Shown in pieces: positions 46,704 through 57,880 of a stretch of DNA of 64,000 bases. The position numbers and the translations under genes were made by a program. This DNA comes from Artocarpus heterophyllus (Eukaryota; Streptophyta; Magnoliopsida; Rosales; Moraceae), in the NCBI GenBank assembly GCA_025403435.1, contig CM046350.1, positions 23,065,661 to 23,129,660 of the forward strand. Reading direction: 5' to 3'. The first letter of the stretch is position 1, and each line of letters begins with the position of its first letter. Below the pieces are notes generated by a model, which worked only from the letters and a program-made list of their open reading frames with translations, was not told where the DNA came from and searched no databases.

Positions 46704-49700
46704 AACTAAGTGAGCACGTAAATGACTCTTTCAAACACACCTCTGTAGGTGGTAGACAACTCCAATTAAGCTAGATCGAGAGACTAGTAGCATTGAGGTG
46801 AAACACAACATCGCAAAGCACAAAAGCTCACTGCTAGACAAAATAACTACTTTGGAAGATATGGAGACCACCCATGTTATTACAACACAAAGCCTACAAC
46901 ATAGTGAAAACACACTACAACTAAAGGGTACAAATAACACCAACTTTATTTGACAAATGTAGATTAAAACAACACAGTAAACCCCAAAAGACAACAAGGA
47001 AATCTCCAATGACAAGCCAATCACCACAAAGAATGATGAGGATATCGTTGTGGCCCAACAAGCCAAAAAGAAGTCAAGATAGAGATAGGCCATCAATGCA
47101 AGAAAAACTCCCATTGCCGCCCTCCTTCGTCGACTGGAGAAACCCACACCACAGCAGGCCCGCTACCCCACTAAGCCAAACAAGACCGTCGGCACACCTC
47201 CAGCCCAAGAAGAAAAGGATTGCCTCTCCACCAGCTCTACCCATCACACAGCGAGCCTATCTCCCTCTACGACAAAAAGGCGTAGCCCACCACATGAAAC
47301 CCAGCCATCCCAAATCTCCCCCTAATAGTGAGCTAGCAATGTCAATCAATAAGCAAGCACTATCGCGTCATTTGGCCACCCTTCTAAGGGGCTGGGAGTC
47401 CAGAAACCTACCATGGGGCATCATAGGTCTCACCTCTTTGAGTGAGATGACGCAACACAGTATTGGAAAGTAAAGAATGATACCCTAGCAGCAGGCCTTT
47501 TTTCTCCTGTGACCTATCATTGCATGTAGTTAACCTGGAAACATTATCGGCTTCAGTGTGTGAATGTGTATGTGCTTTTACATGCGATCATAAGATTGTC
47601 TCCAAGATAGCTGTATGGTATTAAGAATTTAGTAAGGTATATTCTAATCAAATTTGAGGATGTTATGGCCATGTTATGATGTCTTATTTTTATTAAATTC
47701 ACCCTTGATAAAATGTAGGTCCGATAGTAGGACTTATGTTCGTGAGATGTAGAAGGTAAAATCTATAATTAATAAGGTGTTTGACAAAGTGAGTTAAAAC
47801 TCATGAGTTCTAACTCAAATAATGTAAAGTTCTCACATATTACAGTAAAAAGCAAAAAGTTGTTATGGTGTAAAGCTCTTACATGCAACAGTACTTTTAA
47901 CCAAAATTGGTTCCAATAATGGTTTTAATTCACTTTGCCAAACACCCTATAAATTTGTCTAAGGGCTAATGGCGGTTCTCAGAAATCAATCGGATGAAAA
48001 TTAGTTAATTAACTTCGAGTCGACCTGCAATGAGAACAAATCGTAAAGAAACAAACACGTGGTTCATATTGGTTCACCTCTGAAATAGAGACTATGTCTA
48101 CGGTAGGGTCTCAAGGTTTCACCTTGTCAAATAAAAGTACAAGTATTGGGTAAAACAAAGGTGACGAAGAATAGGAGTGAAAGAGAAGGAGAAAGTAGAG
48201 AGAGAGAGTAAATATTCAGAGTACAATGATGATCAATTCGTAGGATCAATCCTATATTTATAGAGGGCAAATTAGGCTTCCTAATTGTTTGATTCTGAAG
48301 CTAATTTTGAGTTGACTGAAAAAATAATTTCCTTATTTGTTTCCAATTACTTTCCCATTTATTTTTTCCTTATTTGGCTTGAGGTTGCCTCCTTTCAAGA
48401 TTGATGTGATTCTTACCTTTATTTGCAGATTTGGTTGATTTTGTCTTCACGTTGTTCTCCTATCGATTGTCAGCATGAGTAGACTTGCCACCTCCAGTCA
48501 ATCTGGCTAGTTGACGCGTTCTAGTCGATTTCTTCATATCATGAACTCACACATATGCGGTGGATATTGTGGCACTATTTTTACCCCATTGTTGGATAAT
48601 CATAAAGTTAGTTTACAGTTAACGAAGTTAGTATATTGATACTTTGTGTGCCTTTCATTTCTATCACTACTACGAAGAATTTTGGCACAAAAAAAATACA
48701 TTGATACGTTTAAAAATATTGTTACAATAGCACCGAACAACATTCTTCTGGTGAGTTTTCAATACAAATTGATGGAAAATATTAAATTAAATACCTTTGC
48801 AATGATTGAAATCTACAAATAGACCATCAAAAAGAAAACCAAAAATAGACTTTCTAAATAACTCAAGAGCCTAGGGCAAAAATATTTAAAAAAAAAAATA
48901 TAGGGTTAAAAAAACGTCTGAAGCACGTTTACAAATCATATTCACAGATAATGAAGTCTCCAAATGCTCTACTTCAGACGAACGATTTCAATCATCGCAT
49001 GTGTATCAGAAACATAATTTTAACCACATATGACACCCAAAAAGCGTTTTGGTGCACAACATGTTCGGGCACAGGGTTAGTTGAGTAACATAGGGCACGC
49101 TGCACATACATCCAAACATGAAGAATTAGTTAGAAAAATAAAACGAGAAATTGTACGAAAAATAGTAGATTTTATAAATTGGTTAGTTAAAATTTTCAGA
49201 TATTTTGAAAAAGTAAAGCCCAGATTTTTTTTTTTTTAGTTCCTTCGTCTTCCGTTCCCCCTTTTTCTCTCTGCCATGGCCGGAGCTTGACCAATCCAAG
49301 TCGTCGATGTGACATTCGCGCACCTTCGTCATGTCAAAGTCGTGATTTTAGTCTGCCGGTTCCTTAATTTTAGTCCTCCACCCAGGTCTTTTTTCTTATC
49401 TCCGCTCCCAACCTTTCTCTTTCTCTCGCCCTTCGCCATCACTGTTGAGGCCAAAGCCAGTTCTCCTCTCTATTAGACTTCGCCAAAGACGGTCCTGATC
49501 TGACGATGAAGTTGTAGTTGACTAGACGAAGTTGAAGACATGGTGAACTTCAAGATTGCAACTGCACATGCCTCAAATCAGTCATGGACAGTGAAGATGA
49601 AGACACGGTGACCTTTGATCTGGAAAGATCCACAGAAGACAAAGTTGTGCGAGATCAAAGATTTGAGGCTCATCAAAATCGAATGCTCCGTCTTTGATCT

Positions 49701-49823
49701 AGCATGAGATCTCCGGTGCGGAGCAATGCGGGAGATGAAGCCCAATTGTCGTGGATCAACGAGAGTGGGGGTCAGAGAGAAAAGGAAAAAAAATACGAAA
49801 AACGTGAAGAAAAATGTTGATCT
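46704..49823. other. Unassigned region between two copia elements
   Basis: No family was recognised. At 46731-47480 there are overlapping open frames on both strands (138 codons minus, hydrophobic; 154 codons plus, Pro/Ser-rich). Neither shows a domain, and at most one could be real. A GA-rich run is near 48185-48210. A stretch at 49240-49570 is pyrimidine-rich with short clusters resembling an untranslated leader. The right end holds gatct (49819-49823), which could be the target duplication of Copia-3. Confidence 0.35.
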
Positions 49824-50154
49824 TGTTATAAAACAAATGCAAAAAACTAAATTGCAAAGCATAAAATAGAGAGACACAAAAAAAATAAAGAGAAATAATT
49901 TTTGTTATTCATCATCTCATCTCATGTCTAAATATAAGCTCTCAAAGGCCATATATATAGGTCAAAAATCATAAAATATGAGAGACCAAAAGGCAAGAGT
50001 TACAACAACAAAATAATATAAATAGAGTGGTAATTAGGAGGTTATAAAAGTTATAAAATACCAATACTAATGGTCATTAAGGTGGAAATAATACAATTCA
50101 TGAGGGTGTTAGGAATATAAACAACCACACTATTAAACTAATTTATTCATAACA
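49824..50154 (-). repeat. Copia-3 3' LTR
   Basis: 331 bp with inverted ends TGTTAT/ATAACA. The second copy begins at 63988 and continues outside the window. Confidence 0.8.
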
Positions 50155-51080
50155 CTCTCCCTTTGATGTTCACCATTTAAGAATATATGCCTCGTTAAAA
50201 ACCTTACCAAGAAAAACCCTGAGGGAAAAAATCCTAGTGAAGGAAAAAAGAGTGCATTATAATCTTAAGATTCACATCTAAACATCTAAAACTTAAACAT
50301 TTTATCGTAATTATCCAAAATTATTATAAGTGCCTTAAGTATTATGATTTACTTAGGGAAACTCCTATTGGTCAATTTTTTTTTATATTACATCTATTCA
50401 TAAAGATTCACTGATACACTTATATACAATGTACGTAACCAAATATTTTAACTTTGAGATTCATGCATTCTTGCCTTTACACAGTCTCAACAGACCAAAA
50501 GTCTAACGTTTATCACTCTTAAGATTCAATACCATAGGTTCCCAGCTTATCTCATATTCCTCAAATAAATAGAACTTTTAAGAAAGATATTGACACTTAT
50601 GTACTCCACCGAATCCACACATAATCATTACTTAGGTTTGAATCAATTACGAAAAATTTGACATATCTATGCCAAACTTTAAAATCAATAAATCAAGCCT
50701 TATATTTCTTATTGTTTTTCACGAGACAAAAGGCTCTTAAATCCTTGTATCTACACAAATTTTTCATTGTTCTATACGAATTAGATATGCTTATAGATCC
50801 TAATATTATACGAATCTCTCATAAGCATTCTACTTAAACTCATTCCATATAATTATCATTCCCTCATAACTATTAATACTTTCCTACTATATAATTATTG
50901 TACTCATATAACCGTTAGTATTTTCATTCTAGGGTCTTTCCAAGTTACATCCTTCTAGACTGTATAAATCAATGTGAGGTTCATTTCGATGATGACAATG
51001 AAAATTCAGCTTCAAAACCATCTCAAAAGCATTTTTTTTTAAAAAAAATGGTGCTACACTCCATAGGTTAACCGAACCTA

Positions 51081-51093
51081 GGCTCTGATACCA
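51081..51093 (-). other. Primer-binding site next to LTR A
   Basis: The minus strand reads TGGTATCAGAGCC, a perfect initiator-Met-tRNA type site, seven bases after the LTR end. Its presence behind what should be a 3' LTR shows that a second, truncated element unit follows in tandem. Confidence 0.85.
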
Positions 51094-51100
51094 AAAATTC

Positions 51101-52086
51101 TGTAACGCCTCTATATGGGGGTTAACAGTTTTTAATGAGATAAAATAAAAATAAAAAATAAAAGTAAAACCTTAAAAATAAAGTTGCCCGGGGCTTAAAT
51201 AAAAACTCTCAATATCAAAAATAAAAATATAATCGACAAATAATCTACAGTTTAATGTAGCACCTTAAATTTAATATTATAAACTGTCGTCATCATCATT
51301 TTAACACTCAACGCATTGTAATACAATCGCAGAAAGTAACAATTTATGCTTACATTATCATGAAAAACATTCTCAACAATTGAAGCAGTCCCAATGTAAT
51401 ATAGCTACATCACTTCCTCAACTATTTTTCTCGTAGCCACCTTACACTTAATGAATCCTAAAAAGATAAAAATATAAGGGAATGAGCGACACTATGCTCA
51501 GTGGAGAAAACCATTACTCACCTTTAGGTTTTTATCATTACCACATTAAAACCTGCATGGTTAGTTAATAATTATCATTATCCAGATTATGAGATTTATT
51601 ATAATCATATTCTGTAGATACCATAGTTAATTATTACCGAGTTTCATACATATACAAATATTATAGTTCATTATTACTCCTAAGTACCCACGTTCAATAG
51701 AGTATTACTCAACTCATAGAAACCCAAAATGGCGTGCTTGATCACCCTATAAACATTCCAAGGGTGTTCCGGTGAGGGGACATCAAGCCCCGAGTCCTCA
51801 CCAAGTCGATTCATGTACAGTGTGTTCTGGGACTTTCAACCCAAGGAAGCGTCATCACCTTCCCCCTATTTTACCTTTTCGGGTATTCATGCCCAAGGAC
51901 GTAACCGCCGCCCTCTTCATGTCCCATCATTTCTCTATATTAAATCATTATTAATGGAGTCAGTTTTCCTAACCCTGCTTCTCAATTTATAACATGTGTC
52001 AATTCATTATGTTCCTCGCTGTACAATACAAGACAAGTCCATGTCATAGTTTTATATGTGATACTCATATAATATCAGTTCAACAT

Positions 52087-52120
<34 letters not shown>

Positions 52121-53470
52121 CAGCAAAACAATCAATTTTAATTCTATAAAAACCTCACAAAAGATGAGTAATAGAATCCCTACCTTTCAAGCTTATCAAC
52201 AATCTTTTAATCCTGGAATCAATTAACGTTAGCTCCATACTTCCTTGATCCTAAGGCGTGCATAAGGACAATTAAAACTAAAGCACAACATACAACTACA
52301 TTCATAAATAAATCATGTGTATACCTATCTTACTAGTATGCCATTAAAGCTTTTATGTAAATCTCTTTTGAATACCACAGTAAACAATTTTTGTCTTAAC
52401 ACAATATAAAATGTGAACAAGTAATCTATATGTTTTAGTCCCTAATAAGATTCATCAATCACTTAGGATAATATTGGAAAGGTTGCAAGACATTAAAGAA
52501 TTAGGTGGTGAGCAAAGATGGGTTCTTGGTTCAGGTTAGCAGCTGGTATACCATAACAAACTGGCAGGTTTACTAGTTTCCAATCCGAAAATTGGATAAT
52601 TCTTAGAAAATAAAATACAACTCCGATTTAGGTTTATGATAGCTCGTTAGAAAGCTTAGGATGCTACTTTTCAAATATGCAAATCAATTCATAAAATTCA
52701 TTTTAATTTAATCCCAGAATTTCAAGAAATAGCCACTGTTCATAGAGGTATTACAAAGTTTAACAATATAAATTTTCTGTCTAAGGCATATACACTTAGA
52801 CTTCATACATATGCTCTAAAATAGCAACAAACATATACTTAGGTTTAAGAACGCAAATTTGAATAATCCTTTTGTATAAAAGAAAATTTATAAATGAAAG
52901 ACTAAATTTGTTCATAAGATTCTAACCTCGGATTATGGTTAGTTGGAAGCTTGAAATGGCTTCAAAACAGGTTCCTTTACTTCGGTATGACTGAAATTCT
53001 TGCTCAAATGGAGGTGATGGCGGCTGATTTTTATGGCTGCCTTGAAGAAGTTCTCTAAGTATTTTGCTTCAACAAAGAAATGAGAAGAAGAGTGTGGGAA
53101 CCGTGGAAGAAAAAGGAAGAAAAGATGAAGTCTTTGAAAAGAAGTGATAGAAACAATTATGGAGGAGACATGTTGAAGCATGTCACGGAGGAAATAAAGA
53201 AAATGAGGGTCAAGAGTAGTTGGAAAAGATATCCTTATGTCTCATCTAGAGATTTTAACACACATAATGCCAAGATGACATTTTTGAGATTTATTAGAAG
53301 TTCTAAGGCTTTTTAGTAAACATACTAAATAAATATAGGAGAATTTTAGAAAATTTAAAAATAGATAAAAATAAATATTGTAAAATAAATTTAAATGAAG
53401 CAATTTTTTTTATACACTAAAAATTAATTTAATTACCTTAATACCCGTTAGAAGAATAACGGGTGTCACA
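51101..53470 (-). repeat. LTR A (3' LTR of the cargo element)
   Basis: 2,370 bp, minus strand TGTGACACCC to GAGGCGTTACA. It contains a 15-unit (AT)n run (52089-52118) and an antisense 78-codon open frame (53080-53316) that is also open in the other two copies of this LTR. Confidence 0.9.
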
Positions 53471-53484
53471 GCTCTACCCCCCTT
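53471..53484 (-). other. Polypurine tract of the cargo element
   Basis: The minus strand reads AAGGGGGGTAGAGC directly before the LTR start TGTGACACCC. Upstream is GAGGACGAAATTTCTTT, the standard 3' junction of plant gypsy elements. LTR B has no such tract before it (60257 on), which identifies B as the 5' LTR and A as the 3' LTR. Confidence 0.8.
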
Positions 53485-54430
53485 AAAGAAATTTCGTCCT
53501 CGAAATTTCAATTCTAGCAATACCAGTAAAAATTTTGATTTCATTATGATTCTAATTCCGAGTCTAAACTGTTAATGTTGTTTGTCCTCCGAATTTAAGT
53601 CATCGTATCTCCACTTGGTTACTTACAAAATAAATCTTATTCTAAATTCTAAATCCCTCAATGAGAGTATTTCTGACAAGTTTCAACTTATAACACCGTA
53701 TAATGGTCTAGGAATCTGATCAGACATATATTGACCATACCATGATTCCAGTCCTTCATCGTCCATGGACTGTGATTTACAATCACATTTAAAGAGATTG
53801 CCAGAGAAATTTTATATACTTCATCTTTAGGTTCCTTTTCCTTTTTTGAGTAAGGAAAAGTCAAATATATTTGATTTCATACCTCAACTAATAAACTAAA
53901 ACATAATCATAAAACATATATCACAAACACTTCTATTCAAAACCATACATTAAATTTATTCATAGAGATATTAAACGGAATCTCAGAGTTGCAGACAAAC
54001 CCGACATATTTTTCATTAAACAGCTATCCTCATGACACAAACATTCAACCCAAATAATATACTCATATTTCATATGGAATATCCCCATAACTGACTTTGG
54101 TACTTCCACATAATATTAACAGAATATTACACATTACAAACATGATATGGATACGTTTCGAGAGTACAAGGCACTCCGTATACCAGCTATCCATATCATG
54201 CATGCTTAGGGAATACAAAAAAATCGATAAACAAAAGATCGGACCTTAAGTAGGATGCGTTTCGAGAGCATCAAGTACTCCGTATCCAGCCATCCCGGCA
54301 TTAGGCTCAATGAATCTAAAAGATTGAACAACGACGTACCACAAGAAACACAAAATACAAGGTAAACAGTTATTTGTAACACACGAAATACAGACACACA
54401 TGCCTACATGCCATAGATACAACCAAAAGA
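53485..54430. other. Non-coding region between LOG-like gene and polypurine tract
   Basis: About 950 bp without a supported gene. The first 40 bp next to the purine tract are the relic of the usual gypsy pol end. A short duplicated phrase, gcgtttcgagagcat / cgtttcgagagtac with atccatatcatg or tatccagcc, occurs at 54150-54200 and 54250-54295. Confidence 0.4.
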
Positions 54431-55120
54431 TTACAGATGGAGATTCAAATCAATTGACCGCTCCTGGCTTTCCCTTTCCCATTCAAGCTTGGATGTTGCA
54501 GTGTCAGATTCTGGATGTATAATTTGCATTTTATCTATCAATTCCTCAACTGTTGAAGCAGTAACAAAGATTTGTCTCTCCGATTCTGTAGTGATGTTTT
54601 CTTCCACAGCGTAATCTAGAAATTTTAAAAGACCGTCATAAAAACCATTTATATTCAGTAGACCCAAAGGTTTGGAATAAAGGCCCAACAATTGCCCACA
54701 AGCGACTACGAATATTTCCTCAAGAGTACCTAGACCACCAAGTAATGCTATAAAAGCATCAGAATTATAGATTATGTCTTTAAAATTTCTAGGGATGCTC
54801 CTGACTCCTTTTCCCTTACCTATGACTTCCTTATAAAGGCTTCCTTCAGCTGGAATATGAGGCCAAATTCCTACAACTGTAGCGTCACCAGACCTAGCTG
54901 CTAGCGCCATATTTTCCATCATTTTTATACTACCACCCCCATAGATTATGTTAATCTTCCTGCATACTAGGACTTGACCTAAGTGATTTGGAGCTTCTAA
55001 ATAAGCTTTATGTTTTCCAAGGCTGGAACCACAAAAGACACAGACATTCTTTATTTTCTTCGTGGACTGGGAGGTAGACATATTTGGTTTATATAAGAGG
55101 TTGCTTAATGTCTGCTCCAC
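54431..55120 (-). CDS. LOG: LOG-like cytokinin riboside 5'-monophosphate phosphoribohydrolase, intronless, altered active site
   Basis: 229 codons without introns. LOG enzymes release active cytokinin base from the nucleotide in the cytosol. The family fold is clear: VCVFCGSSLGKHKAY (26-40), INIIYGGGS (56-64), DAFIALLGGLGTLEE (121-135), KPLGLLNINGFYDGLL (150-165). Key motifs deviate. The PGGxGTxxE motif is LGGLGTLEE: the Pro is Leu, while the Gly-Gly, Gly-Thr and final Glu remain. The upstream Arg-Lys pair of the M-H-x-R-K motif is replaced (Asn-Phe in the aligned place). GGGSVGLMG is GGGSIKMME. Plant LOG genes normally have several introns, so this looks like a retrocopy. It lies inside an LTR element, in the element's sense direction, about 630 bp behind a second cargo frame. 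Met1 is taken because it is the first ATG; Met14 is where typical LOG proteins would begin. It may be inactive or changed in function. Confidence 0.82.
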   Translation of the reverse strand: MEQTLSNLLYKPNMSTSQSTKKIKNVCVFCGSSLGKHKAYLEAPNHLGQVLVCRKINIIYGGGSIKMMENMALAARSGDATVVGIWPHIPAEGSLYKEVIGKGKGVRSIPRNFKDIIYNSDAFIALLGGLGTLEEIFVVACGQLLGLYSKPLGLLNINGFYDGLLKFLDYAVEENITTESERQIFVTASTVEELIDKMQIIHPESDTATSKLEWERESQERSIDLNLHL

Positions 55121-55747
55121 TTAGACTTCGGGCTTCACATGAGATTTTAAAGATGAGAAATACACAAAAAGGGCTAAAGAGACAGACGAGTAGGTAATGA
55201 AAAGGTAATCCAAAGATTTAAACAAAATCTTGTGCGGATAAGAAAGTAAGATAAGGAGATTGATAGTTTATAGAAAATCTGATTCACTTTTTGAAAAAGA
55301 TTAGACTCTAGTTGTATAACTTTTGACAATTGAGAACAGTTTGACAGAAGACCCTCTTGACACAACTGTAGACCTTTTGACAAATATACACCGAGTCTAG
55401 AAATTCAATATAAACAACAAATACTGTAGAACTTTTGAAATTTGAGACACAAATCTTGAAATATCTGGATAAGTTTTTCAAAATTCAAACATGTTACTAT
55501 ACCGTATGTGACGTGTCTGATAAGATAATATATTTTATTATATATATATATATTTAAGAAAATCATAAATTAAATGAGATATTAACACTTACTGTATCAA
55601 TCTAATAATCATAATTATTTCAAACACAAAAGCAAATATTCTGAATAAAAGAAAAACACAAACTGTTGAACGTCAGCTAAAACTGCTTCAAATAAGCAAA
55701 GACTAATAACCTTTATAGAGCGATGACTTATTCCACATCCAGTTTTC
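55121..55747. other. Spacer between the two cargo genes
   Basis: 627 bp, AT-rich, with a (TA)n run at about 55535-55550. Only short uninformative frames. No poly(A) or promoter could be assigned with confidence. Confidence 0.4.
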
Positions 55748-56248
55748 TTATGGCTTGGCAAACGGATCTAAAAATACCATATTCCTGAGGCGTTGTCTTT
55801 CTGCATAAAATTTAGGCCAGAGTTTAAAAATATCTCCTTGAACATATCCACTAGGGTAACCATGAAGAGGAGGATGGATGCTATCCAAGTTCTCCTTTGA
55901 AAGTCCATCCTTACAAAACCTTATTTTATCCTCTCTATTCGTAGACATATAACTAGGTGAAGTACATTTACCGTTACAATTTTGTCTTCCACATTTGTTA
56001 CAAGCGACCACGATGGCACGAGCTCTTCTTTTCATTGCACTATGACTGGTACCTGTTCCTGGTAAATCGACATCTTGACTGAAGTCACTCGGACGGATCT
56101 TCCCCTCTATCAACATTCTCACATCACAAGGGATGCCAAAACGCATAAGAATCCACAATCGAGTAATTCTAGCCTTGTATTTCTTTCTGAGAATCTTTTG
56201 AGAGAGTGATTGGAAATACTTTCTCAGGTGTTGGTACTTTGGGTCCAT
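55748..56248 (-). CDS. Basic Cys4 protein resembling betaflexivirus nucleic-acid-binding proteins
   Basis: 166 codons. Residues 1-60 are basic and helical-looking (KKYKARITRLW, then FGIPCDVRMLI). A short Gly-Thr-Ser linker (64-70) precedes an Arg-rich cluster KRRAR (73-77) and a putative zinc finger Cys83-Cys86-Cys91-Cys95 (CX2CX4CX3C). After it comes a REDKIRFCKDG segment (105-115) and a tail with several aromatic residues. Basic helix, KRRAR cluster, Cys4 finger and an I-R-F-x-K-x-G block in this order is the layout of the small 3'-terminal cysteine-rich RNA-binding proteins of Betaflexiviridae, some of which suppress RNA silencing. The tail after residue 120 is longer than I would expect for them. 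The frame is intact, and a pyrimidine-rich leader precedes it (56250-56400). It could be an endogenised viral gene, captured by the LTR element, or an unrelated host protein. Similarity was judged by eye only. Confidence 0.5.
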   Translation of the reverse strand: MDPKYQHLRKYFQSLSQKILRKKYKARITRLWILMRFGIPCDVRMLIEGKIRPSDFSQDVDLPGTGTSHSAMKRRARAIVVACNKCGRQNCNGKCTSPSYMSTNREDKIRFCKDGLSKENLDSIHPPLHGYPSGYVQGDIFKLWPKFYAERQRLRNMVFLDPFAKP

Positions 56249-57043
56249 GATGAGATGAAAGGAAAGTAAATAGAAAGGAAAAAATTAAGATAGTAAGTTG
56301 CAGAATCCTAGAATTCCTTCTTTTTTTAGAGGGAAAGAAGAATTTCTAGTGAAAAAGAAGAGGATTTGCGATTTAGAGAGAAAATAACAAATTAAGAGAG
56401 AAAAAGTGAGCTCGAAGAAATAAGCTCCTATGCACAGTAAACGTATATGTAAACAATAATTAAACCACTGTATATGACACGTATAGAGACCACGTGGGAG
56501 AGACAGTGTGAGTCAAACTGATTTAGGATTTGAACTAGGCCCAAATGTTCTAAGTTGAAAAGGGTCAGGTTGTTTCGGGCCTTAACACATTTAGAATGAG
56601 TTAAATAACAAACATAAAATTGTAAACCAATTTGTATAAATCTTAAACGCAATTCAAAGCCTACTATAGATAAAGATAACTATAAACAACAAATCTAATT
56701 TAACGACAATCAAGGATCTTCCTGAATGGTATTTAAAATCATTTCATAACAACATAATCTTTTAGCAACTCAATTAATTTTGTTTTAATCAAAACCTTAT
56801 TGAACAATGCATACACCCATATGTTATTCATAATACTCAACATCTATCAATGGATTCATCATCATTACTACCAAGGGTTTAGAATGTGATTAACCTTGAA
56901 ATCAATACGATTTATATCTTTCAACATAGACCATATCAATGAACAAAGACACTTGATGTTACTACTTAAGAACATCTACAATACCCACAATTCCACTTAT
57001 ACAATATTTAGTTTCCTCATATAACAAAACCTTAGGTAACCAA
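56249..57043 (-). promoter_or_regulatory. Upstream region of the Cys4 cargo gene
   Basis: On the minus strand, pyrimidine-rich sequence with TTTCTCTCT blocks lies just before the ATG (56250-56410), like a plant untranslated leader. Further upstream a CACGTGG element (around 56491-56497) and a TATATG stretch are present. An internal promoter separate from the LTR is possible but unproven. Confidence 0.35.
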
Positions 57044-57860
57044 AAGATTCACATCTAAACATCTAAAACTTAAACATTTTATCGTAATTATCCAAAATTA
57101 TTATAAGTGCCTTAAGTATTATGATTTACTTAAGGAAACTCCTATTGGTCAATTTTTTTTTTATATTACATCTATTCATAAAGATTCACTGATACACTTA
57201 TATACAATGTACGTAACCAAATATTCCAACTTTGAGATTCATGCATTCTTGCCTTTACACAGTCTCAACAGACCAAAAGTCTAACGTTTATCACTCTCAA
57301 GATTCAATACCATAGGTTCCCAACTTATCTCATATTCCTCAAATAAATAGAACTTTTAAGAAAGATATTGACACTTATGTACTCCACCGAATCCACACAT
57401 AATCATTACTTAGGTTTGAATCAATTACGAAAAATTTGGCATATCTATGCCAAACTTTAAAATCAATAAATCAAGCCTTATATTTCTTATTGTTTTTCAC
57501 GAGACAAAAGGCTCTTAAATCCTTGTATCTACACAAATTTTTCATTGTTCTATACGAATTAGATATGCTTATAGATCCTAATATTATACGAATCTCTCAA
57601 AAGCATTCTACTTAAACTCATTCCATATAATTATCATTCCCTCATAACTATTAATACTTTCCTACTATATAATTATTGTACTCATATAACCGTTAGTATT
57701 TTCATTCTAGGGTCTTTCCAAGTTACATCCTTTTAGACTGTATAAATCAATGTGAGGTTCATTTCGATGATGACAATGAAAATTCAGCTTCAAAACCATC
57801 TCAAAAGCATTTTTTTTTTAAAAAAAAATGGTGCTACACTCCATAGGTTAACCGAACCTA

Positions 57861-57873
57861 GGCTTTGATACCA
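57861..57873 (-). other. Primer-binding site of the cargo element
   Basis: The minus strand reads TGGTATCAAAGCC, the initiator-Met-tRNA type site with one G-to-A change relative to the copy at 51081-51093. Confidence 0.82.
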
Positions 57874-57880
57874 AAAATTC

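Larger units (their letters stand above)
50267..53470 (-). repeat. 3.2-kb direct repeat, copy A (LTR plus PBS plus leader)
   Basis: 3,204 bp nearly identical to 57044-60256. It consists of LTR A (51101-53470), a primer-binding site (51081-51093) and about 810 bp of leader (50267-51080). The repeat breaks off at 50267 against Copia-3 sequence. Confidence 0.9.

Noticed and set aside
51772..51954. 60-codon frame identical at 51772 and 58552
   Set aside because: It lies inside the LTRs, antisense to the element. Identity only reflects LTR duplication, and it is not open in S2.
50267..53470. Whole 3.2-kb repeat as one long LTR
   Set aside because: The solo copy at 16444-18798 ends exactly at the GCGTTACA end with a target duplication, and a PBS follows that point in both copies. 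The LTR is therefore 2.37 kb and the rest is leader.
54206..54397. 63-codon minus-strand frame downstream of the LOG-like gene
   Set aside because: Short, no domain, most likely 3' untranslated sequence.
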